A stretch of DNA of 64,000 nt from positions 372,001-436,000 of the forward strand of contig OZ245729.1 of the NCBI GenBank assembly GCA_965227215.1, written 5' to 3'. Below are positions 43,740 to 50,810 of this stretch, piece after piece. The position numbers were made by a program, and so were the translations under genes. Under the pieces are notes generated by a model that searched no databases, had not been told where the DNA came from, and saw nothing but the letters and a program-made list of their open reading frames with translations. The first letter of the stretch is position 1; each line of letters starts with the position of its first letter. This DNA comes from Gracilimonas sp965227215. Lineage in GTDB: Bacteria; Bacteroidota; Rhodothermia; Balneolales; Balneolaceae.

Positions 43740-44367
43740 AGCCACGTACATTTTTTCCCAGAATAAAATCTCTTTCTCCAACCAGGATACCGTTTTCCTC
43801 TTTCAGGGATAACACACCGGAACTTCCTCCACGAGGAGAATCCGGGTTTCGCTGATCATCTCTCAGCCGTGGGTCATCTTCAAAAAAATAAGATCCAACC
43901 CAATAGTATTTTCCATTGGGTTCCAGAATGATAGGATGAATATGTGCCGGTTGTGTTGAATATTTACCCGGCCTGAAGGTATAGAAGGTATATCTGCCAT
44001 CAGCTCCGGTTTTAACCCAGCCATGAATGTATCCATAGCTTCGCTCCCACCCGGTTTCATCCCCTCTTTTTGGATATTCGCCCTGTGCGTTGGTTTGATG
44101 CACAAACAGGATTACGTCCTCTGCAGGAGTCACGCCATCCGATTCATACACCGTTCCGGTAATCTTAATCCCGGGTTCGTTATGTTCAAATTCGGGTAAG
44201 GTGTCGGTTGGGGAAAGTTGACGGTCACCAAAATCCAGCACGGCTTCACAGCCCTGACAAGGACCACCAACCAACCGTGCATTTTTTATGGCTGAATTCT
44301 GTGCAAAGCAGCCAGCGGATACCATCATTATCAATAAAAGCGAAAGAACTAATTTGGTCATACTCAT
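43732..44367 (-). CDS. Secreted intradiol-dioxygenase-like protein
   Basis: 211 residues with an N-terminal signal peptide (possibly a lipoprotein, VSAGC, Cys20) and an intradiol ring-cleavage dioxygenase (PF00775) core. Family motifs are seen as GIKITGTVYESDGVTPAEDV, GRYTFYTFRPGKYSTQPAHI and the PAHIHP histidines, with tyrosines in the expected YGYIHGW and RPGKY neighbourhoods that could provide the Tyr/Tyr/His/His iron site. A GGPCQGCEAV CxxC motif precedes the core, typical of the exported Bacteroidota subgroup. Substrate is unknown and cytosolic catechol chemistry is unlikely because the protein is exported. Coupled to the YceI gene. Confidence 0.78.
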   Translation of the reverse strand: MSMTKLVLSLLLIMMVSAGCFAQNSAIKNARLVGGPCQGCEAVLDFGDRQLSPTDTLPEFEHNEPGIKITGTVYESDGVTPAEDVILFVHQTNAQGEYPKRGDETGWERSYGYIHGWVKTGADGRYTFYTFRPGKYSTQPAHIHPIILEPNGKYYWVGSYFFEDDPRLRDDQRNPDSPRGGSSGVLSLKEENGILVGERDFILGKNVRGYE

Positions 44368-44491
44368 TTGTTCGGGATTAGTGTTAAAAGAAAAGGTTTA
44401 TACTTCATCCGCTAATGTAGGTATTCAGAAAGGCATTGCAGACTGCATTAGCATGACATGAGTGATTTGTCGAACAAGAGGAGTAGAACCG

Positions 44492-45334
44492 CTATAGCAG
44501 GTTTCCCCTGAGTGCATCGGCGTAATTACGGCTGAGCCTCACCTGGTTTTCATCATCCAGAATCACATCATAATCACCGTTTCCCCGGGATTGTAACTCC
44601 TCAATTCGATGCGTATTAACGATGGTGGATTTATGAATTCGCTTGAAATGATCAGGCAGGGTCTGGATGATATTCTTCAGGCTGTCCAGCACCACATGTT
44701 TTTGGCTGTCAGTGAAGATATCAAGATAGGCGCCATCCGAACTAATCCATTTGATATCGTTTACATCCACCACCAGGCTGCTTCGCCCATTCTTTACGGT
44801 TATAGTCTGGGGCTGAACCGCGGTTTCCTTTTGCTCATTATCCCTTCTTCGCTTCATAAAAACCGTTAGCACCGACAGGGCCGTATACACCGCAAGTGCG
44901 ATATACAACCGAGTTGATAGTTTTTCAAAGAGGATATATAGCAAGGTCATCGGGTTGTCATGAATCAGAATAGATACTCCAAAAAGAATGACGGAAAAAA
45001 CGACCAGGTGAATGAATGTTACCATCACGATTTGAACACCCAGCAGAACGATATAGTAAAACCCGGACGTCCATTCACCTGCTTTGGCTATACCATAATC
45101 CAGCACCATAAAAAACGGGATGAATAAGGGCCAAAAGAGCTTGTAGGATAAAGATTCCCCCACCCTGAAGGTACTGTTTTGCAGCACCGAGCTAATGTAA
45201 TCCTGACCAAATTCCAGAAAAGCAATGAACAGCCAGAATACGCAGAATCCTATGAAGTACTTTTTATGAGCTGCAGAGAATAATCCCACTGAAGGAAGTT
45301 TTATAGGCCGATAAAGCTGCTTCAAGTAATTCAT
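44492..45334 (-). CDS. Membrane-bound LytTR-domain DNA-binding protein
   Basis: About 280 residues. Four hydrophobic segments occupy about residues 25-165 (FIGFCVFWLFIAFLEF, PLFIPFFMVLDYGIA, MVTFIHLVVFSVILFG and LYIALAVYTALSVLTVFM), a charged linker follows, and the C-terminal 100 residues form a LytTR DNA-binding domain (SSLVVDVNDIKWISSDGAYL, HFKRIHKSTIVNTHRIEEL, DDENQVRLSRNYAD). So DNA binding would occur from the membrane. I chose the ATG at 45334; a TTG at 45370 would add 12 residues. It has no receiver domain. The neighbouring PAS kinase (45431-47584, same strand) lies 60 bases upstream. Confidence 0.85.
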   Translation of the reverse strand: MNYLKQLYRPIKLPSVGLFSAAHKKYFIGFCVFWLFIAFLEFGQDYISSVLQNSTFRVGESLSYKLFWPLFIPFFMVLDYGIAKAGEWTSGFYYIVLLGVQIVMVTFIHLVVFSVILFGVSILIHDNPMTLLYILFEKLSTRLYIALAVYTALSVLTVFMKRRRDNEQKETAVQPQTITVKNGRSSLVVDVNDIKWISSDGAYLDIFTDSQKHVVLDSLKNIIQTLPDHFKRIHKSTIVNTHRIEELQSRGNGDYDVILDDENQVRLSRNYADALRGNLL

Positions 45335-45430
45335 ATCGATGGGTGTAGATGCAATGCCCTGAACAGACAACGCCTCTATCTAATAAAATATTGAGAGCTT
45401 GGCAAGAAGTTGATAAGCAGATGGATACTG

Positions 45431-47584
45431 TCAGCTATGGTTGGGAAATCGGAGTCCGACAACGGTCCCTCCCGCTTCTTCAGCATCCTTGATTGTTAAT
45501 TCTCCTGATAGCTGCTGGGTAAGCATGTCCATGAGGGTAAGTCCCAGCGACTCACTTCCCTGCTTTAAAATATGCTTGGGTATGCCCTTGCCATTATCTG
45601 AAATTTCAATATAGACATGTCCGTTTAACTGCGAAATATTAACCGATAAAGTAGCTTCGTCGTAACTTTCAAAACCGTGACGAATACTGTTACTTACCAC
45701 TTCATTTAATATTAATGCACAGGGTATAGCATCATTCACCGTTAAACTTACCGGCGAAAGATTGTAATGAACATCAACCTGATCTGCTTCATGTGCAACA
45801 AGCGCCATCTCTACCAGTTCCTTCATCAATTCATCAAACTGTAGGTTCTCCAGCGATTCGTTCTGATACATAACTTCGTGAATGCGAGCCATGGTGTGAA
45901 TACGCTGATAACTGTCGGTTAGCTCCCTGGTAAGCTCCTCACTTTGCGTGTACATAACTTTCAGTTCCATTAACCCTGATACCACCGCCAGGTTATTCTT
46001 AACCCGGTGATGAATCTCTTCAAGCATCACTTCTTTTTGTTTTAGTGATTCTTCAATACTTCGCTTGTAAAGCACGCGATCTGTTACATCATGTAACACC
46101 GACTGTACGGCTGTTAACCCCTGAAAACGGGCAAGAGTTGAGTGAATTTCAAGGTAACGCACTTCACCATTCTTTCTCATAAAGCGCAACTCTATGGGCG
46201 GGGTACCTTCACCGGCATTAAGGTTTCTAAGCCTCGATTTAACCTGCTCGCGATCATCAGGGTGAATAAACTCCAGCAAAAAATGCCCAACTATCTCCTT
46301 TTCCTTATCTGTTCCGTACAGTTCAAGAGCCGCTTTATTGGCAAAAATAATTTCTTCTCCTTTCGTCAACACAACCGACTGAGGGTTATTCCTGACCAGA
46401 CTGCCCCACCTTTCTTCACTCTCTTTTATCTTGTTTAGCAATAGCTTATTGGCTGTTATATCCCGTACAAACCCCACAACCATCGGTTCATCCTCTACAT
46501 CATCAATTAAGGTGAGATTCGATTCCAGAATTACGTCATTTCCAAATCGATCCAAATGACTGGTTTCAAATGTTGCATTACCTTCCTGCATAACCTTGGA
46601 GATGATTTTATGAATTTCTTCATCGCTGAAGTTACTCTCCAATTCACGAATCGTCATTTCCCTCAATTCTTCCCGAGAAAATCCCACCATGCGGCTATAA
46701 GCAGGGTTTGCATCAAGAATATTTCCTTTTGAATCTGCCAAAATGTAACCGTCGTTGGTAGATTCAAGCAATTTGGTATTAAAAACACTTTGCTTTGTAA
46801 GTTCTCTCATGATAGCATTGCGCTCCGAAACATTCTTCACAATTGCTGCTATATAAGCGCCATCACTTCTTTCTATTGCTACCAGTGTACCCAGAAGCTC
46901 CAGGTTATTTCCAATACTCGATTTATGAATTACTTCTATCGATTGAGAGCGATTCTTAACTAAAGTCTCAAGCAAATCTTGTTGCTCCATGGCAGTTAAA
47001 TCAGGATTCATATCAAAGATGGTCATACCCAGCACATCTTTACGGCTGTAGCCGGTCATCCGACAATAGGCATCATTCACCTCTTTAATGTTGCCTTTCG
47101 AGTCCACCAATAAATACCCATCTGACAGTAATTCAAAAAATCGGGTATGTTCCTTAGCCTGCCCCTCAATTAATCTCATGTGACGGTTTTGTTTGGTCAG
47201 GTCCTGAATGTAGGCTGCGATATCAATTCCGTTTTTCTCAAACTCACCGGGATAAAAGCACACTAATTGTACCTCAATTGCTTTACCTTCTTCCCCAATC
47301 ATTTGCGTAAATATTGAAAATGAGTGGGTTGTATGATTGATTAGCTCGTTCCAGTGATTTCTTATTCTTTCCCGATCTTCCTTAACAAAATATTCCAGAA
47401 TGGGACGACCAATAATTTTATCTCTGCTCTCTCCAAGTAATTCACTTAACCTGATGGGAACATTCACCCACAAGCACTCCCTATTGATGAAGGCCTTCAT
47501 GATAGGGAGAAATTGTTCAGCTGTTGTTAAAACAGATTTCTCCGGGATGCCCACTGCCCTTTTCCTGCCGCCAGTTTTTTTCAT
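45431..47584 (-). CDS. Cytosolic multi-PAS sensor histidine kinase (HisKA_2 type)
   Basis: 717 residues, without signal peptide or membrane spans. Three or four PAS/PAC modules are visible at about 30-500: FFELLSDGYLLVDSKGNIKE, LLESTNDGYILADSKGN, and NNPQSVVLTKGEEIIFANKA, each followed by VIHKSSIGNN- or MRKNGEVRY-like strands. The HisKA_2 motif EEIHHRVKNNLAVVSGLMEL is near residue 520 with the phospho-acceptor His, and the HATPase has LILNEVVSNSIRHGF and ISDNGKGIPKH. The family often has no response regulator in cis; the membrane LytTR protein is next downstream. The gene follows a promoter region without an obvious box. Confidence 0.92.
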   Translation of the reverse strand: MKKTGGRKRAVGIPEKSVLTTAEQFLPIMKAFINRECLWVNVPIRLSELLGESRDKIIGRPILEYFVKEDRERIRNHWNELINHTTHSFSIFTQMIGEEGKAIEVQLVCFYPGEFEKNGIDIAAYIQDLTKQNRHMRLIEGQAKEHTRFFELLSDGYLLVDSKGNIKEVNDAYCRMTGYSRKDVLGMTIFDMNPDLTAMEQQDLLETLVKNRSQSIEVIHKSSIGNNLELLGTLVAIERSDGAYIAAIVKNVSERNAIMRELTKQSVFNTKLLESTNDGYILADSKGNILDANPAYSRMVGFSREELREMTIRELESNFSDEEIHKIISKVMQEGNATFETSHLDRFGNDVILESNLTLIDDVEDEPMVVGFVRDITANKLLLNKIKESEERWGSLVRNNPQSVVLTKGEEIIFANKAALELYGTDKEKEIVGHFLLEFIHPDDREQVKSRLRNLNAGEGTPPIELRFMRKNGEVRYLEIHSTLARFQGLTAVQSVLHDVTDRVLYKRSIEESLKQKEVMLEEIHHRVKNNLAVVSGLMELKVMYTQSEELTRELTDSYQRIHTMARIHEVMYQNESLENLQFDELMKELVEMALVAHEADQVDVHYNLSPVSLTVNDAIPCALILNEVVSNSIRHGFESYDEATLSVNISQLNGHVYIEISDNGKGIPKHILKQGSESLGLTLMDMLTQQLSGELTIKDAEEAGGTVVGLRFPNHS

Positions 47585-47765
47585 GATAGTGCATACTTGA
47601 TAAAGGTTGTGTACAGCTCATCCGATTCTGCTCAATTAACAAATTTTTGGCGAGTAAACCCATTATTAATAGAACTAAGAACAAAGAATGGCTAATTCCA
47701 GACGGTGAAAGACATCATACTAAAAACCGGGAAAACCCTATCTGTTCAGACGGATCTTTATTCTA

Positions 47766-47811
47766 ACTTAACCACTCTGCTGCAAAAACCTTAACAGGAA
47801 GCTCTGCTACC
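47766..47811 (+). repeat. Two-hairpin repeat, degenerate copy
   Basis: Aligned without gaps to 47855-47900 it keeps CTCTGCTGC and GGAAGCTCTGCT but has lost the first palindrome's arms. Confidence 0.45.
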
Positions 47812-47854
47812 ATTGCCCTGTACCTTTAGACCTGGTTCAATCCGGTTCAATCTA

Positions 47855-47900
47855 GTTCCGCCGCTCTGCTGCGGAACCCACCCTTGGAAGCTCCGCTTCT
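47855..47900 (+). repeat. Two-hairpin palindromic repeat, copy A
   Basis: GTTCCG-N11-CGGAAC, 8 bases, then GGAAGC-TCC-GCTTC. It ends 9 bases from the 3' end of the alcohol dehydrogenase gene. The same architecture and spacing recur in inverse orientation at 48969-49014. Confidence 0.7.
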
Positions 47901-47908
47901 ACTTACCT

Positions 47909-48880
47909 CTATCTTCTCACCTCAACCACAATCTTCCCCTTATGCCTTCCCTCTCCGAAATACTGAATTAATTTCGGAATCTGATCAAAGGGATACGGCC
48001 CATCTATCACGGGTTTTAGTATTCCCTTTTCCGCAAGCCGTGAAAGCTGATCTAACCCCTGATTTGGTTTCAGGGCGAGCACGCTCAGCTTTTTGCCGGT
48101 AAAGAGTGACCAGACCGATCCGACCAGAACTATTTCAAGTAATCGTGGCAGGGTTCCGCCTACGGTGATGTACCTTCCCTTCTTTTTGAGAGATCGGGCA
48201 TAGTTAAACACAGATCGGTTCGATTTTGTATCAAGGATAAGGTCGTAGCGTTCTCCGGTTTCAGTAAAATCCGTTTTCTTATAATCTATCACATGGTCAT
48301 AACCCAGCGATTTCATCATCTCAAGTTTTTCTCCGCTATCCACCCCGGTTACTTCTGCCCCTAACGGCTTTAGCATTTGGATGGCCAGAGATCCTACCCC
48401 ACCGCCGGCACCGTTGATCAGTATCTTTTGTCCGGATTTCATTTCTCTTTTATTGATAAGGCCCTGTAGAGCAAGCAGACCCGCATGTGGGATGGCAGCG
48501 GCTTGGTTATGACTCAGGCTACCGGGCTTTCTTGATGCAGACTTCTCCGGAACACAACCGTATTCAGCAAACCCGCCAAAGCCGCATTCAGAAAGATCGC
48601 AATACACCTCATCGCCGATGCTAAATTCACGCACTTTGTCCCCGGTAGCTTCAATGGTTCCCGATATATCGACCCCGGGAATCCGGATTTTGGGAGTTCG
48701 TAATCCATATAACAGTCTCAGAATAAACGGCTTTCCTCTGACCAGCCCCCAGTCCCAGTCATTGATAGATACCGAATGAATGCGTAACAACACTTCCTCA
48801 TCCTTCGGAACCGGTTTGGCAACTTCCCCAACCTCCAGCTTATGCGGCAATCCATATTCCTTTAGTAGTATGGCTTTCAT
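47909..48880 (-). CDS. NAD(P)-dependent alcohol dehydrogenase/quinone reductase-like (MDR)
   Basis: 323-residue medium-chain dehydrogenase/reductase. The GroES-like catalytic domain is at about 1-120 (VSINDWDWGLVRGK, GVDISGTIEATGD, FSIGDEVYCDL), and the nucleotide fold at about 125-300 has KILINGAGGGVGSLAIQML. The structural-zinc cysteine cluster and the catalytic zinc ligands of classical ADHs are absent, pointing to a zinc-free quinone-reductase-type MDR using NADPH. Substrate is not evident. The gene is flanked on both sides by inverted copies of a palindromic repeat (47855-47900 and 48969-49014). Confidence 0.85.
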   Translation of the reverse strand: MKAILLKEYGLPHKLEVGEVAKPVPKDEEVLLRIHSVSINDWDWGLVRGKPFILRLLYGLRTPKIRIPGVDISGTIEATGDKVREFSIGDEVYCDLSECGFGGFAEYGCVPEKSASRKPGSLSHNQAAAIPHAGLLALQGLINKREMKSGQKILINGAGGGVGSLAIQMLKPLGAEVTGVDSGEKLEMMKSLGYDHVIDYKKTDFTETGERYDLILDTKSNRSVFNYARSLKKKGRYITVGGTLPRLLEIVLVGSVWSLFTGKKLSVLALKPNQGLDQLSRLAEKGILKPVIDGPYPFDQIPKLIQYFGEGRHKGKIVVEVRR

Positions 48881-48968
48881 GAGATGGGGTGAGGTGTGAA
48901 AGGTTAGTTATGATGGACGATGATTATTATACAAATCTACGATGTACGTTAATTGGTATTTGAAATAT

Positions 48969-49014
48969 GGAAGCAGAGCTTCCTAGCGGGCGTTCCGAAA
49001 GAGACTTTCGGAAC
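48969..49014 (-). repeat. Two-hairpin palindromic repeat, copy B
   Basis: On the minus strand GTTCCG-N11-CGGAAC, 8 bases, GGAAGC-TCT-GCTTCC: the same two-stem plan and spacing as 47855-47900, with different loop bases but conserved arms. Confidence 0.7.
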
Positions 49015-49028
49015 GAGGACAAAGGCTT

Positions 49029-49038
49029 TGTTAGGCCT
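49029..49038 (+). repeat. TGTTAGGCCT, left bracket of the AT-rich gene pair
   Basis: TGTTAGGCCT is the exact reverse complement of AGGCCTAACA at 50381-50390; the two enclose the two unknown genes. The GTTAGGC / GCCTAAC words match integron attC cores, but full attC sites are absent. Confidence 0.4.
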
Positions 49039-49046
49039 ATAATGTA

Positions 49047-49898
49047 TCACCCTCTTTTTTTATTTAAAATATTTACTGCAGCTTTAATTTTATTTTGATT
49101 CTGTTTTAAATCATTAAGTCGTTTAGTGAATTCTATTAAAACTATTCTTAGATTCTGAGCTAATTCTAAACATTCTTGATCATTGAAATTATGTATGCCT
49201 TGACTCAAAACTTTATGAATAAGTTTTAACGGATTTTCATTTTCGATAAATAAGTTTTTGGGAAGGTAGTTCTGAATTAGATCTACTGATTTTGAGAATT
49301 GATATTCACCTTTTGCCTTTTCAAAAACTTCAAGGTGTTCATCTTCTCCAGAGCTTGAAATTACTTTTCCAATTAACGAGATAAGCCTGTTCTTTTGATT
49401 TTCAATTACTCTTCGATAATATGAGAACGCAGCAATTCCAAGATTTTGTGACTCTGACCTCTTTCCTTTTAAAAATAATTCTTTGTCTGGCCCTAGTATA
49501 GAAAAGAGGATTGTAGGTATTGGCTCATCGTAAAATGGATACTCACCAACTTTTGTAACATCTGCATTATGGCTTTTCGAAATGCGATCAATTATAAGCG
49601 CATATATTTTATTGTACTCTTGACAGTTCTGGCAAAGATATTCGATAAAAACTGCATTATCTGGGTAATATCCATATTCTATTTCACTATGTATGAATGG
49701 ATAATCTGGATAGCTAAATGTTCTTATACCTTTACATTTTTCATTGTCACAAAAAAGTTGAAGTTCAGGAGTTTTTACTGCTGTAATTTCTTCTGAACTA
49801 ATCATACCCCTCGTGGTTTGATACAGAACATCTTGAACATTCTTATAACAACCTGGTGGCTTGTCTTTTAAAATTATAGAGAAATTAATTTCACTCAT
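49047..49898 (-). CDS. Hypothetical protein with Cys-pair zinc-ribbon-like N-terminus
   Basis: 283 residues, soluble, AT-rich and lysine/asparagine-rich, unlike the housekeeping genes. Residues 45-95 contain two cysteine pairs, CDNEKC and CQNC, a likely zinc ribbon. The middle has a helix LGIAAFSYYRRVIENQKNRL, resembling the core helix of DUF4145-type proteins seen in defence and restriction loci; the C-terminal 100 residues are helical with a basic end (LNDLKQNQNKIKAAVNIL). No catalytic motif was seen. It lies 28 bases downstream of the small membrane protein gene, probably in the same operon. Function unknown. Confidence 0.6.
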   Translation of the reverse strand: MSEINFSIILKDKPPGCYKNVQDVLYQTTRGMISSEEITAVKTPELQLFCDNEKCKGIRTFSYPDYPFIHSEIEYGYYPDNAVFIEYLCQNCQEYNKIYALIIDRISKSHNADVTKVGEYPFYDEPIPTILFSILGPDKELFLKGKRSESQNLGIAAFSYYRRVIENQKNRLISLIGKVISSSGEDEHLEVFEKAKGEYQFSKSVDLIQNYLPKNLFIENENPLKLIHKVLSQGIHNFNDQECLELAQNLRIVLIEFTKRLNDLKQNQNKIKAAVNILNKKRG

Positions 49899-49926
49899 TG
49901 AGATTTATTTAGCTTAACTGGTTCAA

Positions 49927-50358
49927 TTAACACAACAAGTATTTAGAATAAACAACTAAGAATAAGATTATAAACCCCTCGATGAAGAGTAGCCCCTCAA
50001 TTGTCGTTTCACGAATGTTTTTCCATTTGTGTTTTTTAAGTCCTTTATTTTTGTAGTCTTCTCTTTCTTGATCGGACATTGCTCTAAACTGGTCAATATT
50101 TGTTGATCCAAGAGTAAAATATAAATCTTTGATGCTACGAAAGTTTATAAGTATTAGAGAAATTGATATTAAGCATAAAAATAAGAGGATAATTATGAGC
50201 CAATCTAAAGCAAATTCCTCTTTTAGTATATCAGCAGAAAAGAATGCCAGGATTATTCCATTTACAGTCAGAATTGCACTCCAGTAAGAAAAACTAGATT
50301 GAAGTAGATTATCATTAAACCGTTCTTGCTGGCGTTCAACTTCTGGAGGTCTTGGCAT
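49927..50358 (-). CDS. Hypothetical small membrane protein
   Basis: 143 residues, AT-rich. Two hydrophobic segments at about 27-45 and 53-73 (LDWLIIILLFLCLISISLIL) and one at the C-terminus (about 121-140, LLFIEGFIILFLVVYSKYLL) give three probable spans with a basic cytoplasmic loop (GLKKHKWKNIRETT) between the second and third. The N-terminus is polar (MPRPPEVERQQERFN). The architecture, two closely spaced spans then a loop and a last span, is like membrane effectors in several defence systems, but I cannot name a family. It is the first gene of the pair with the zinc-ribbon protein. Confidence 0.6.
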   Translation of the reverse strand: MPRPPEVERQQERFNDNLLQSSFSYWSAILTVNGIILAFFSADILKEEFALDWLIIILLFLCLISISLILINFRSIKDLYFTLGSTNIDQFRAMSDQEREDYKNKGLKKHKWKNIRETTIEGLLFIEGFIILFLVVYSKYLLC

Positions 50359-50380
50359 TTGATAATGATTTTTTTAATTG

Positions 50381-50390
50381 AGGCCTAACA
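50381..50390 (+). repeat. AGGCCTAACA, right bracket of the AT-rich gene pair
   Basis: The inverted partner of 49029-49038, 32 bases upstream of the start of the small membrane protein gene. Nearby, ACAGGCCTATCTAATG (from 50404) is a second match to the left side's AGGCCTATAATG. Confidence 0.4.
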
Positions 50391-50648
50391 TATTAATATG
50401 CGACAGGCCTATCTAATGAGACGTCACTTAATATTCTGAAAACACTCTTCAGGTAGTCCTGACCCATCTTTTTGGTTTTTATGCGACATAAAAGTCCCAA
50501 TAACACGTCGGATAATTTACACCTATGAATGTGCAGATTTCTATGGAGAAAGGAAAATCAAATGGTTAGCGACAAAAAAAGCAGAACGCAGATCAACCCA
50601 CAAAAGCCAAGATCCGGTTGCGTGGAAAAGCGGTGAAGTAGAAACGGA

Positions 50649-50682
50649 CAACAAGATTCCTGCCTTCACAGGAATGACGATG
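50649..50682 (-). repeat. 34-base dispersed palindromic repeat, copy 2
   Basis: On the minus strand CATCGTC-ATTCCTGTGAAGGCAGGAAT-CTTGTTG, matching copy 1 at 20481-20514 at all but three positions, with the hairpin arms ATTCCTG / CAGGAAT preserved. Confidence 0.75.
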
Positions 50683-50706
50683 AGGGTTATATAATGTGAG
50701 AGATGT

Positions 50707-50748
50707 GTATTGAGTATTGAGTATTGAGTATTGAGTGTTGAGTGTTGA
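50707..50748. repeat. Heptamer tandem repeat
   Basis: Four units of GTATTGA followed by two of GTGTTGA (42 bases). AATACTCAATACT at 50761-50773 is the complement of the repeat and could pair with it, so a hairpin could form downstream of the RND gene on the minus strand. Confidence 0.8.
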
Positions 50749-50810
50749 GCAGAATTACTAAATACTCAATACTAGAAATCTTACATCTACCATCTATCAT
50801 CTAAAAAAAC

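Larger units (their letters stand above)
47585..47908. repeat. Intergenic region with tandem GTTCCG/GGAAGC palindromic repeats
   Basis: 324 bases without a gene. They hold a degenerate copy (47766-47811) and a well-preserved copy (47855-47900) of a two-hairpin repeat, plus two GGTTCAAT-type direct repeats (CTGGTTCAATCCGGTTCAATC) between them. Confidence 0.6.
50359..50810. other. Repeat-rich intergenic region
   Basis: 452 bases without a gene. It holds the AGGCCTAACA bracket (50381-50390), a TCAGG/CCTGA palindrome near 50445, the inverted 34-base repeat copy (50649-50682) and a heptamer tandem repeat (50707-50748) whose complement lies at 50761-50773. Confidence 0.6.

Noticed and set aside
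49029..50390. Integron cassette with attC sites around the AT-rich gene pair
   Set aside because: GTTAGGC and GCCTAAC match the attC core words, but no partner RYYYAAC/GTTRRRY core at attC spacing was found on either side, and no integrase is present.
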